A stretch of 64,000 nucleotides of DNA, from assembly GCF_000341285.1 (NCBI RefSeq), contig NW_005178450.1, forward strand, positions 50,828-114,827, read 5' to 3'. Below, piece by piece: positions 1 through 9,342 of the stretch (position 1 is its first letter; each line of letters opens with the position of its first letter). The notes under the pieces were generated by a model. It saw only the letters and a program-made list of their open reading frames with translations. It searched no databases and had not been told where the DNA came from. This DNA is from Galdieria sulphuraria. Lineage: Eukaryota; Rhodophyta; Bangiophyceae; Galdieriales; Galdieriaceae. Position numbers and translations under genes: made by a program.

Positions 1-1078
1 CTGTGTTCAGTTGCTTGCGGCGTTGACAGAAGAGGAAGTGATGGTGAACCGATTCATAGAAAGAGGTGGTTTACATGTTCTCTTTTCGAAAAATGTTATA
101 AGATGGATTGCCGTGAAGGAGTCAGATGAGTCCAATTCGTTGCAAGTATCTTCATCATTGTTCAGTTTTCGAGGACTGGTAAGAAATCTTGTGCAGGATG
201 CCCAAGTTTTAGAAGATGGAATGAAAGATTCCATTCGATATATTTTGAAGTCACGTTCTTTGGTCAACCCTAGCTTTCTGATTGTTCATTCGTTGCCCAT
301 GATTGCCAAGAATCCTGTCGTTTATTTGAAAGCATTGGCAAGAATGACTAGCGTGAAGAAAGTGGGCAATGGCTACAAGTTGGAATTATCTCAGACAGCA
401 ACTACACAAGATGCTTTGCAATTCCGTGATACCTATTCCATTTCTTTTCGATTGAGACAAGTATTGCAACATTTGTGGGAATTGTTGGAGCCGAAGAATC
501 AAGTGGATGAAGAAGAGTGGGATAAGACTTGGGCTCACAAGTACGATTGGAGTGTCGAAGCAGTTCATCCAGCGTGTTGTAAAACAATGTTTTATGTATT
601 ACATGATTTGGTGGATACTTTTCCTTGTGTAGCTCAAGCGGTAATTGTTTTAAGTCAACACAAAACACCTTCCTGGATTGCAACGATCATTGAACATTAT
701 ATCGGTTGGAATAGAAAGGAAGCATCTACTGGAAGTGTAGGATATGCAGCCAGTTTGTTTCTGTTATCGTTGTTGGATCGAGAAGAAGAAGCAATCGTTG
801 CACAAATGGTGGAAGTTGTGGGTCATTGGTTATTTAAAGAGATGCAACATCCAAGAGTGGAGAAAGTAGCGGGTATTTGTCGTTTGGTGAGTGCAGTTCA
901 ACGTTTGAAAGTGCGATATAAGTTGATATCCGATGGGTTTACCGATATTTTGTTGCTGTTATTGGAAAAGTTTTCACGAGAGCACTCGACGAGAAGAATG
1001 GATGAAGAGATAGAAATGATCGTTCATTGTTTGCAGTTGTTGGGAGAAAGTTCCATTTCGATGCATGCAGAAAGTTGA
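1..1078 (+). CDS. HUWE1/UPL1-like protein, C-terminal fragment (partial at left edge, no HECT)
   Basis: An open frame enters from the left edge and stops at a TGA at 1076-1078, giving about 355 visible residues. The first codon of the gene is not in the window. The helical, armadillo-like sequence recalls the middle of plant UPL1/UPL2 and animal HUWE1 E3 ligases, for example the stretch NPVVYLKALARM and the later region around HPRVEKVAGICRL. In those giant proteins this part lies well before the catalytic HECT domain. Here the protein ends, and the next gene on the opposite strand starts 47 bp on, so no HECT can follow unless through a very long intron. It could be a HECT-less relative, a split gene or another armadillo protein. 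Family assignment is by eye and only moderately safe. Confidence 0.4.
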   Translation, partial: CVQLLAALTEEEVMVNRFIERGGLHVLFSKNVIRWIAVKESDESNSLQVSSSLFSFRGLVRNLVQDAQVLEDGMKDSIRYILKSRSLVNPSFLIVHSLPMIAKNPVVYLKALARMTSVKKVGNGYKLELSQTATTQDALQFRDTYSISFRLRQVLQHLWELLEPKNQVDEEEWDKTWAHKYDWSVEAVHPACCKTMFYVLHDLVDTFPCVAQAVIVLSQHKTPSWIATIIEHYIGWNRKEASTGSVGYAASLFLLSLLDREEEAIVAQMVEVVGHWLFKEMQHPRVEKVAGICRLVSAVQRLKVRYKLISDGFTDILLLLLEKFSREHSTRRMDEEIEMIVHCLQLLGESSISMHAES

Positions 1079-1125
1079 AATAAAATGAGAAAATCATGTG
1101 GATCATGTTTCACACAAATAGAGCT

Positions 1126-3147
1126 TTAAGCCTTTTTCAGTCGTCGTTTCCATGAAAGAAATAAATTCTTATTAGGCAATGTCTCTGCGGATGATGAATG
1201 GTCATCATCGCTCGTCGACTGAAAATGAACCAACCTTGATAATATGGATACACTATGATGATGCTTCGAAGGATCATCATCCTTTCTCGTCGGTTGATGA
1301 CCAGGTTTCGATAAAAACGACTCGGTAGAAGCTTCCTTTACCTTGTGTTGTGGCATCGATAGACAATATTGCTTGATGGATTCCCGAGTAGAAGATTTCC
1401 ATCGACGACAAACATAATAATGAACGGGGATAACACCTTCACGAATAATACCCCATTGTTTTAAATGTTTTGTAAAACTTGTAGCTGTCACTTTGGTTCC
1501 TGGCTGGAGAGTCAATGCAACATGGACTCGATCGTTGACCAGGAAACTTTTCACTTTGTCAATGGAGGGAATGAGTTGTAATAGGAAATCGATTTCTGCC
1601 AAACTAAATGTGGATTTTCCAACTCGAAAATATTGAGGTTCATCATCATCATATTTCCACGGCAAATGTAAACTTGAATCTCTTTTGGCATGAATAGGTA
1701 AAGGTAACTTCACGATAGAAGACGATGGGCAACTTACAAGTTGTGAAGACAAAGTGTCTAAAGTGGGTGGTACTATAGGAAGCGAAGTGGCTTTCAATCC
1801 AGTCGAAGGAGGTTCTGAGGAATCCATGGTGAGAACTTGGTTTTCTTCTTCGCGAATATCATTGCAGAGTTTTCTACTTTCCTCTAATTGTCGATATGAT
1901 TGCAATGTTTCTATGGGTTGTAAATGACCAACGTGGTTGCGCTTTACTATCCATCCGGTTTTCATGTACAATATGGAATCATTCAAATGGCAGTGGTCAG
2001 TCAAGGAATCTTTAGATAGGATATCTCCAGATATCCACATTTCGCCTTGTTCTGATTCGATATCGCGGGAATCGGGGTTAACTAATAAGACTTGAATGTT
2101 TTCAAATGGTTGTCCGATTTCCCAATATTCATATTCATTTTCTATTGTTGCAACAGTCTCCACGAGATATTGAAAGGTTAACCTCAATGATGATATCAAT
2201 CCAACGATGAGGAAAAGAGGACACGATAACGAATGACGAATGGTAAACAAAGATTGCATTTGAGACCTTACAAAAGGACTCGAAGAGAGACACCAAACAC
2301 ACTTCAACTGATTGTAGATATTAACAGCTTTGGGATGCGTCAACAAACTTGATAATTCAGGCAACGGTGCTGCTAACCAAGTAATACCAAAGGAAGTAGC
2401 TTGGTTGATCACAGACTCTGGATGAAGGATTGTTTCCCGAGCTATCAGTATGGGACAACCGTTGGTAAGAGCCACCAATACATTAGTTATGAGCATATGA
2501 ACAGAGACTGGATGACCAACCAGACATACAATATCATCGGATTGCGGTCCATGAGATGAGGAAACCATATGAATTGCCAAGCAAATTTGTTCATGAGTAA
2601 AGGAAACTATTTCATTGGAAAACGTTTCTTCCATTTGGTCCACCAAAGCAAGATAATTGGGTTCAATCTTATAATGTCGTTCTTCAAATGACATTGTCTT
2701 CAACTCGTGCAACTCCATTTTTGTACCCTCGTTGATGGTCTGTTTCACTCGGATAACATGTAATTCAAGTTCTGAAGCTATTTTATGCCCCATCATGGAT
2801 ACTTGACTACCATCTTTGTTCGAAAAAAGGATGGTTTTCAAGTTGCGAGTAAGAATAATCGACTTGAGTTCTTCTTCGCTACAATTCAAAGGTATAGGAT
2901 GTACAACAACACCCACCCAAACACAAGATAAAAACATAATGATATAGTCCAGTTCATCTTCCACATAAAGTGCCACAGATATCCCTGGAGTGAACCCAGC
3001 TAACCTCAACAAGGCAGCGTTTTGTTCAATCTCCCTATGCAAGTCGGAATGGGATAACTTTCGTTGATGTGCACCGTTTGAAATAACTGCCAATTTGGAA
3101 GCATATTCGGCTCTAGGAAGTTGTCGAAGAGACTGCAGTAGTGGCAT
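1126..3147 (-). CDS. Degenerate adenylate-forming (AMP-binding, acyl-CoA synthetase-like) protein
   Basis: Single-exon gene of 673 residues. The N-terminal 80 residues look like the start of acyl-CoA synthetases and DIP2-type adenylation domains (L-H-x-E-I-E, then GVVVHPIPLN, which resembles the A2-A3 region). A later GEMWISGDIL matches the A7 motif of the superfamily, and residues near 530-640 look like the small C-terminal domain. The Ser/Thr/Gly-rich ATP-binding loop (A3) is not recognisable, and the TGD of motif A7/A8 reads TGWIV, so key ATP-contact residues seem lost. Between residues about 450 and 520 lies a low-complexity linker. The protein is therefore probably non-catalytic or has a changed chemistry. 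Substrate unknown. It converges with the gene to its left (stops 48 bp apart). Confidence 0.55.
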   Translation of the reverse strand: MPLLQSLRQLPRAEYASKLAVISNGAHQRKLSHSDLHREIEQNAALLRLAGFTPGISVALYVEDELDYIIMFLSCVWVGVVVHPIPLNCSEEELKSIILTRNLKTILFSNKDGSQVSMMGHKIASELELHVIRVKQTINEGTKMELHELKTMSFEERHYKIEPNYLALVDQMEETFSNEIVSFTHEQICLAIHMVSSSHGPQSDDIVCLVGHPVSVHMLITNVLVALTNGCPILIARETILHPESVINQATSFGITWLAAPLPELSSLLTHPKAVNIYNQLKCVWCLSSSPFVRSQMQSLFTIRHSLSCPLFLIVGLISSLRLTFQYLVETVATIENEYEYWEIGQPFENIQVLLVNPDSRDIESEQGEMWISGDILSKDSLTDHCHLNDSILYMKTGWIVKRNHVGHLQPIETLQSYRQLEESRKLCNDIREEENQVLTMDSSEPPSTGLKATSLPIVPPTLDTLSSQLVSCPSSSIVKLPLPIHAKRDSSLHLPWKYDDDEPQYFRVGKSTFSLAEIDFLLQLIPSIDKVKSFLVNDRVHVALTLQPGTKVTATSFTKHLKQWGIIREGVIPVHYYVCRRWKSSTRESIKQYCLSMPQHKVKEASTESFLSKPGHQPTRKDDDPSKHHHSVSILSRLVHFQSTSDDDHSSSAETLPNKNLFLSWKRRLKKA

Positions 3148-3725
3148 AGTTTAACAAGTCATCAGAAAATCCACAAAAATCCATATCTTTTGGGAAAATC
3201 TTAGTTGTAGTAGGATGGGACATTCTCACGTGTCCTTTGGTACAGGGATTTTTTATGACACGTATTATTCTGTGCCAAGTAATCGAATAATGTTCCTTTA
3301 ACGGAAGAATAGGAAGTGTCTGTTATAGGTATTGTTTACCTCCCACAATTCCTATTATATTCAATATGAATATTGGGTACAAATAATAATCTTCATCAAT
3401 ATGAAACAACGTGCTTGTTGGATTTCTCCGAGGCCTATCAAAAGGATATAGAGACTTTTATAAATTTGATGAAGCAATAATAGCATCACTATTCTCCTAT
3501 CAATGATGATAAAAGACTGAAGTGAGCAGTTGGTCAAAATTTTTGGTTAAAGATTGGAACACTTACATTGCTTCTTTTTGTATACTCTTCCTTACTCAAT
3601 CTTTCTGGAATCATCCCTCGATGGCTTTCCATCCTATCGCATTCTCGTAGACAGGATTACAGATAATCAACGAGATTCCTCTATGAAAACTTGGCATCAC
3701 TGTTCACTCAAAGACATCCAAATCA
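3148..3725. other. Intergenic region, upstream of the adenylate-forming-like gene
   Basis: 578 bp between the start of the adenylate-forming-like gene and the stop of PEX1, both on the minus strand. Short open frames here have poor coding character. A CACGTG box lies at 3227-3232, about 80 bp upstream of the start at 3147. Nothing else was recognised. Confidence 0.5.
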
Positions 3726-6700
3726 TTACTGCAAGGCAACTCGGGCCTTGTGACTTCCATGCATAGCGCTTCCATCCTTTCGTGTCATTTTCTTAGCAAT
3801 ACGTGCATATTTCTCTCTTTCTTGGATGCTCAAAGATGCCACGCTTTCTCTCAACGAATCCTTCAAGTCTTGATCTATTCCATCACCCACAACATCCTCT
3901 TCTTGCTCAGTCTCCACATGATTTACATGCAAATTCCTTTTCAATCGTTTCAAATGAGCATTGGATACAATTGACCGCAAATCAGCACCTGTGTAACCTT
4001 CCGTTGTTCTGGCAAAATACTCCAAATCTATTTTCTCAGATAATGAATTTAATAAAATGGAAAAAATTTCCTTCCTTTCTTCCATCGTTGGTATATCCAA
4101 TTGTATCCATTTATCCAATCTACCAGGCCTTAGTAAAGCAGAATCCACAAGATCTGGTCTACTTGTTGCTGCGATAACGAAAACTCCTTTTTGAAGAGGT
4201 TCAACTCCATCCAATTCTGCCAACAACGAATTGACCACTCTATCCGAAACACCAGTAGAGTCACTGCCACGTTGTGGAGCCAAACTTTCCAATTCATCGA
4301 AAAACAAAATACAAGGTGCTAAAGAAGCTGCTCTATGAAAACATGAACGAACAGCAGCTTCACTGGCACCAATATATTTGTTCAACAATTCTGGACCTTT
4401 CACGGTGATCATGCGAAGATGGAACTGTTTGGCAGCGGCTCGAACAAGTAAAGTTTTTCCGCAACCTGGAGGGCCATAGATCAAAGCACCAGAGGCCAAT
4501 CGAATAGGAGCTGAAGCAAATAATTTCGAATATTTCAGTGGCAACTCTAAAATGTCTTTAATGAGTTCCTTTGCTTGATATAAACCACCGATTTGACTGA
4601 AATCCTTAGCTTCCGACTCCTCTTCGTGGCTACTAGAAGCTTGACCCATAAATGCAACAGGTTTAAAGCCATTTAATGCTTTGGTTACGACTTCTTCTGT
4701 GATGATGCAATTTGTATCGGCAAACAAAATTAGTCGACGAACCAATCGCTGGAGATCTTTTATCGAACAACCATCTAAAGCACCTTGCAAATGCTCCCAA
4801 ACAAATGATTCTATTTGCATATCTTTCAACTCTTCTTTGAGTATTGCCATTTTATCTTCCATAGTTAAAGAATCTAAGGTAAAGGTTTCTGCAAACAAAC
4901 CAGCCTGTAAAAATTTTGTGGGATAGTTGATCAACGGTTGCTTGGAAACAAACAATATTGCGATTCCACCTAAATAAAAACATGCTTCGATATACTCGAT
5001 TACCAATGCTTCTAGGCTCTCCTTACAAACATCCCTTTCTTCAGGTGAATTTTGGGAGGAATGACAAAACATTTCTTGGCTATCAAAGAAAATAATCAAA
5101 GAGGGTCGACAACGATAAGCCAACGTAAATGTATCACGGATTCGATTGCAGGTTTGATTCCAAGGCTCTCCAGCATGGATATTCAGGTGCAAAGATATAA
5201 CTTGAACAGGATTAGGTAAGCGTTGAACAAATTTCCTTTCCAACTTGGCAACCAAGAAAGTACTTCCATAACCTGATGGACAATGAAAAAAGTGACAACA
5301 AGCTGGTTTTACGTCAAACGGAGGAGCAATGGTATCCAAATGATGCTCTTGTAACACATAAGGATCATAATATGAAAAAATAGGCGATAAATGGTCGTAT
5401 AGACACTTCAATATTTCTTGCGGAGCTTCTCCTATCACCTTCATTTGGTCTAAATACAAAACTCTTTTTGAGATAAGTTTCATTTGTTCCAAAGCAGACA
5501 GCCATTTGGAAGGCAAAGTTGCTCGATGAATGACTACATCTTGGCAGCTACGAATATCAAGGCGGTAATGAACCAAAGAAAAGTAACTATTAGATTCTTG
5601 CAATATATCATTAGATGACTTTATGCTCTTTGGCGACTCTTCAACATCACTTTTGGGATGCCACGGTTCATCATGCTTAGAAATAGGGAGTTCTTCTTCT
5701 AGTCGATGTTCATCAAAACATAAAAGAGCTTGTGCAGTTATTTGTGAGTGAGGATTGGATATCCATATACGATTCGTACAAAGTAAATGTTCAGAATGAA
5801 TGCTAGACAAAGCATCTTTCAACCACTGACGACTGCCTTCTTCATTCATATCAAGTCCTTTGTTATCCATGAAAGTGTATAAAAGTATACTTTTCGGGGT
5901 ACGAGTCTTGTCTTCTTTCACAGGAAGTGCAAATGCTCTCGAGCCATTTCTAAATCCAACAACTACTGCTTGATAAAAATGCAACATGACATGAGACAAA
6001 GGAACCGAAGAATCCAAACTGACGCGTGATATTACGTGAGCCTCTGAGTCTGTTAACTGTAAAAAGTCACCTTCACCAAGTTGTAGTGTATGGGCTGTCT
6101 TAGGATGCATGAGAACGCCATAATAATATCTTTCGTCGTAAGTGTATAAAATGCGAAATATACGGGATCTACTTTTAGAGTCCCTTGTATTCAGGCCTTT
6201 TGTTGTAGTTTTCTTTGTGTCGGAGGAACCATGACTTTCCAGAGGCAACGAAGATGGAGGTTCTACTTGAAGTATACTATCGTACTCTAACAAACTACAA
6301 GCACTTCTTGGTAAGACGTCTGTAACTACCAATAGTACTTGTGTATTTCCACTAAGTCTTATGGGAATAGTTTGACCCAGTGAAACCAACCTCACTTGAT
6401 TAAGCAATACCTCTTCAAGATAGTCCCTATGTAACGCTACAAGACTCCAGTCCTCATCACTGACAGTCTGTAGAAAAACTCGTGTGGCCTTTTGACAATC
6501 CTTTGGCGCCACTGGCTCCACTTGAACTATTTGGTCCTCTTCTAGCTGCAATACTTCGGCCAGTAGTGAGCCTACTTCAAAAGTCTGCAACTGAGAGCTA
6601 GAACTGCCACTCCATGCAACATATGCGACTCTTATTCCTTTACTGTGGTTGTTGTCTCCACTGCGAGAAAAAAGACCTCCTTGAAAACTTTGACTGACGT

Positions 6701-6917
6701 TCCAAGATATCTTCAAAGGTATTACAATAGGTTCTAAATCCACAGCCTTGGAATTTAAAAGTGGAGCTACCAAATTACGAGGAAGACTAACAAAGGTCTC
6801 TGCATCTTTTTCCTTTGATATATGAACCCTTAGTTGCATCAACTGAAATTTGAAACCCAAAAGCCAAAGGAATCTAACATCAACATTCTGATATTGAATG
6901 ACTTGGTTGACTTGCAT
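3726..6917 (-). CDS. PEX1: Peroxisome biogenesis factor 1 (PEX1), AAA ATPase
   Basis: Intronless gene for 1063 residues. PEX1 with PEX6 forms the AAA motor that pulls the PEX5 import receptor out of the peroxisome membrane. The C-terminal D2 ATPase is textbook PEX1: Walker A GPPGCGKT, the stretch GPELLNKYIGASE, Walker B LFFDELESLAPQRG, then DRVVNSLLAELDGVE and SRPDLVDSALLRPGRLDK (arginine-finger region). The D1 domain is eroded, as in other PEX1 proteins: its Walker A position reads CPSGYGSTF. The first 180 residues would hold the double-psi barrel N domain. Length is close to the usual 1000-1280. Divergent from the DHHC gene with 323 bp between start codons. Its presence implies functional peroxisomes, in line with the phytanoyl-CoA dioxygenase gene near 33 kb. 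Confidence 0.95.
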   Translation of the reverse strand: MQVNQVIQYQNVDVRFLWLLGFKFQLMQLRVHISKEKDAETFVSLPRNLVAPLLNSKAVDLEPIVIPLKISWNVSQSFQGGLFSRSGDNNHSKGIRVAYVAWSGSSSSQLQTFEVGSLLAEVLQLEEDQIVQVEPVAPKDCQKATRVFLQTVSDEDWSLVALHRDYLEEVLLNQVRLVSLGQTIPIRLSGNTQVLLVVTDVLPRSACSLLEYDSILQVEPPSSLPLESHGSSDTKKTTTKGLNTRDSKSRSRIFRILYTYDERYYYGVLMHPKTAHTLQLGEGDFLQLTDSEAHVISRVSLDSSVPLSHVMLHFYQAVVVGFRNGSRAFALPVKEDKTRTPKSILLYTFMDNKGLDMNEEGSRQWLKDALSSIHSEHLLCTNRIWISNPHSQITAQALLCFDEHRLEEELPISKHDEPWHPKSDVEESPKSIKSSNDILQESNSYFSLVHYRLDIRSCQDVVIHRATLPSKWLSALEQMKLISKRVLYLDQMKVIGEAPQEILKCLYDHLSPIFSYYDPYVLQEHHLDTIAPPFDVKPACCHFFHCPSGYGSTFLVAKLERKFVQRLPNPVQVISLHLNIHAGEPWNQTCNRIRDTFTLAYRCRPSLIIFFDSQEMFCHSSQNSPEERDVCKESLEALVIEYIEACFYLGGIAILFVSKQPLINYPTKFLQAGLFAETFTLDSLTMEDKMAILKEELKDMQIESFVWEHLQGALDGCSIKDLQRLVRRLILFADTNCIITEEVVTKALNGFKPVAFMGQASSSHEEESEAKDFSQIGGLYQAKELIKDILELPLKYSKLFASAPIRLASGALIYGPPGCGKTLLVRAAAKQFHLRMITVKGPELLNKYIGASEAAVRSCFHRAASLAPCILFFDELESLAPQRGSDSTGVSDRVVNSLLAELDGVEPLQKGVFVIAATSRPDLVDSALLRPGRLDKWIQLDIPTMEERKEIFSILLNSLSEKIDLEYFARTTEGYTGADLRSIVSNAHLKRLKRNLHVNHVETEQEEDVVGDGIDQDLKDSLRESVASLSIQEREKYARIAKKMTRKDGSAMHGSHKARVALQ

Positions 6918-7240
6918 TTATTTATTTTATTGTATTATTCTGCTTTTAAGTATTTACGTTTTATTCATAAGAGGAAATCGTCATAGAAAAAAAGGTGACT
7001 ATATACAACCATTCAGAAGGTTCTCAAAGGTGGAGTTGCGTTGTAGGTTCAAATAGCGTTTCTTCTTTTGCAGATTACAACAGACAAGTGGTATAGGCTT
7101 TCCTTTCAACTTGAGAAATAGTCCAATCTGAACGTATAAAATACAAGGTTTCAAAGAAGAATTCTGTAAAGTGGTGGTTTCTGTATCCCTGTTGTTTAAG
7201 TAGCGTTGTTTGCGTCTTTTGGAAAGAGATTTCTCCTGGA
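6918..7240. promoter_or_regulatory. Divergent promoter region PEX1 / DHHC gene
   Basis: 323 bp between the PEX1 start codon (minus) and the first ATG of the DHHC gene (plus). No ATG occurs on the plus strand before 7241. The 3' part, from about 7110, is open in the DHHC frame and would encode a hydrophobic stretch (around residues WWFLYPCC), but no start codon was found for it. No consensus element was recognised. Confidence 0.35.
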
Positions 7241-7854
7241 ATGGAGGCCATTGACTCTTGGTGGTCTCGACCATTTTTCGTTTGGTTTCATTATTTGACT
7301 TCGCTTCTTTGCTGGTTAAGTTGTGTTCTTTCAAGTCCCGGAGTTGTTATGAAGGAGACTGATGTGTCGCAATATGATATAGCGATAGTTCAACACACCT
7401 CAAAAGAATATTGTTTCATTTGTCAGGTTCCGAAAGCTCCTGGTTCAAAACACTGTTACTTTTGTAATGTATGTGTTCCAAGGTAAGAACACACAGAGTC
7501 TTTTTTATTCAGTCTATCATAATTAGTTGGGATCATCACTGCCTATGGGTTCGTAATTGTATCGGTCCTCATAATATTCATTTCTTTTCGGCATTTTTGA
7601 TACATTGTGCTTGGATGTGGTTACAGGGAGCTTATATTTGTAGTTGTATTGCTATTCAATGGACTCCTTTGGAAGATAATATTGGAAAACCATCGTTTAT
7701 TGCTTATTGGGTTGAGGTCGTAAACAACCAGTTCCAATTGGCATTGTATGCTACGCTACTTTATATAGGCGGACTAGTATTTCTCGTCTACGGTGGTTAT
7801 TATTTGTTTCTCACGTATTGTAGCAAGAAAACTAAGAAGAGAACACATAAGTGA
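7241..7854 (+). CDS. DHHC-type protein S-palmitoyltransferase, short form
   Basis: Two exons, 7241-7482 and 7527-7854, with a 44-nt GTAAGA...TTAG intron that interrupts the signature; joined they give 189 residues. DHHC enzymes attach palmitate to cysteines of membrane-bound proteins through an acyl-cysteine intermediate. The cysteine-rich domain is complete: CFICQVPKAPGSKHCYFC, then after the splice SWDHHCLWVRNCIG with the catalytic cysteine. One hydrophobic segment ending in SSPGVV precedes it and two follow (around IHFFSAFLIHCAW and LYATLLYIGGLVF). Most family members have four membrane spans and more than 250 residues, so this one is short and seems to lack the first span, unless an upstream exon was missed. 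Target proteins cannot be guessed. Confidence 0.85.
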
Positions 7855-7883
7855 TGATGTTGCAAGATTGACTCTTTAGGGTT

Positions 7884-9053
7884 CTATCGAGTAGCTCGGT
7901 ATTTTCGAACCTTTTCTAGTAACGCTTTGGCATCCTTATCCTGTTCAAAATGACTTCTCACTGGTTCCAACAGTGCATTGATACTCTTCGCAAGTGCCGG
8001 TTTCAAATCATTGGGATGCAACCTTCCATTTTCATAATCTTTATGCAGCTCTACAACAGATCGGTATGTGACGGGACCTCCATTCTCTTCACTCCTATCA
8101 ACTGAAAACTCTCCATTCCGTTCTAGTATCAAATACTGCACATATTCTAGACAGGGATTGCCTTGCACTTGTTCTGGAGGACAAAACGCTCGTTTTATCT
8201 TTCTATTCACATCTTGTTCCGAGTCTTCCATAAATATTGCAGAGTCGGGATCTGATTTACTCATCTTTTCTTGTCCTTGTTTCAAACCTGGTAACATATG
8301 GTGCGATAAAATAATAGGCTTGAACTTTTTCTTAGGCTTGATATCATCACAATATTCTCTTGCAAGCATATTAACTTTCCGCTGGTCCATTCCAAGTTGA
8401 CATATATCAGCTTTGAGAAAGAAAATATCCGCACATTGCATACAAGGATAGAATATTTGTGCAGCTGATAACTCATCGGTATCATTTCTACCCATGATTT
8501 GTGAACAACGAACAATACGAGGTAACTTGTTAACTCTTGCAATATCCATCACTCGCATCCAATATTCATTGGGTTTCCTGTTGATTTCTTCCGAAGCCCA
8601 AAGAAACTCCACTCGAGTCATATCCATTCCACAGGCTTTCCAAACTTGTATAAAATACTCACCAACCGTTTGAATTTTCTTGAGATCTCCTCCTAATTTG
8701 TTATTCAACTGCGCAAACCAATCAGCTATCCAAAACTTGAAGGTACATCCTGCAGAAGTAAGTTTGTTCACATTGATAGCCTTTTGAATCCCTTGTGCTA
8801 TATGCATTCTACCCGAAGGTTCAAAACCATCATAACAAATGATTTCCGACGAGCCTCTTCCACATAAAAGTTGCCACAGTTCGTCTTCCTGGATGCACTC
8901 TTCTCCGACGGAGCGAATCAGTTCAAACCGTTCCTTCAAGGTCTTACCGTTGACGAGAGGATCCTTGTGAACAGGCATATCCAAATCCAACCGAGTACTT
9001 TCCGTAGCTTTCGTTATTTCTTCAACTTCCTTGTCGAACTTTGGACTTTCCAT
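7884..9053 (-). CDS. YARS: Tyrosyl-tRNA synthetase, cytosolic (archaeal/eukaryotic type)
   Basis: Intronless gene of 389 residues. The enzyme charges tRNA-Tyr in the cytosol. Class I signatures are visible: a HIGH-like motif HIAQG after YDGFEPSGRM, and KMSKSDPDSAI as the KMSKS loop. The run MGMDQRK-like (QLGMDQRKVN), the GRNDTDELSAAQIFYPCMQ region and the tyrosine-binding positions are typical of the eukaryotic and archaeal branch rather than the bacterial or plastid type. Length fits the minimal archaeal form; the EMAP-II-like C-terminal extension of animal enzymes is absent. It converges with the DHHC gene (29 bp between stop codons) and is followed by PTPA after a 289-bp gap. Confidence 0.95.
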   Translation of the reverse strand: MESPKFDKEVEEITKATESTRLDLDMPVHKDPLVNGKTLKERFELIRSVGEECIQEDELWQLLCGRGSSEIICYDGFEPSGRMHIAQGIQKAINVNKLTSAGCTFKFWIADWFAQLNNKLGGDLKKIQTVGEYFIQVWKACGMDMTRVEFLWASEEINRKPNEYWMRVMDIARVNKLPRIVRCSQIMGRNDTDELSAAQIFYPCMQCADIFFLKADICQLGMDQRKVNMLAREYCDDIKPKKKFKPIILSHHMLPGLKQGQEKMSKSDPDSAIFMEDSEQDVNRKIKRAFCPPEQVQGNPCLEYVQYLILERNGEFSVDRSEENGGPVTYRSVVELHKDYENGRLHPNDLKPALAKSINALLEPVRSHFEQDKDAKALLEKVRKYRATR

Positions 9054-9342
9054 TGCTTGTGCAACAGCAATTCTTCGAATTACGATTCACGAGAAAACCA
9101 TGCAAAGATTTTTGATAAAAAGAAAAATGCAATGCTTATGAATGACGACGATAAATAGCGCCATTATTGGATTTGTCTAGGAATGTCAAACTATGAAAGA
9201 AAATTCCTTTAATGGCAAGCACTCAAATGGTTATAGTCATTATGCTCAATTGCACCCAATACTACTACCTTCCTATTTTCGTTGAAAGCAAATTACATGA
9301 AACTATGCAAAAAAGTGATTAGACTGAGAAGCAACTCTCCCT

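Noticed and set aside
3554-4177. Plus-strand frames over the 3' end of PEX1
   Set aside because: Shadow of the PEX1 AAA region; no start context or motif.
6999-7334. 111-codon minus-strand open frame
   Set aside because: It overlaps the 5' end of the DHHC gene on the other strand and has no recognisable domain; its Lys/Asn-rich composition reflects antisense of the UTR.
8068-8400. Plus-strand frame opposite TyrRS
   Set aside because: Antisense shadow of a highly conserved gene.
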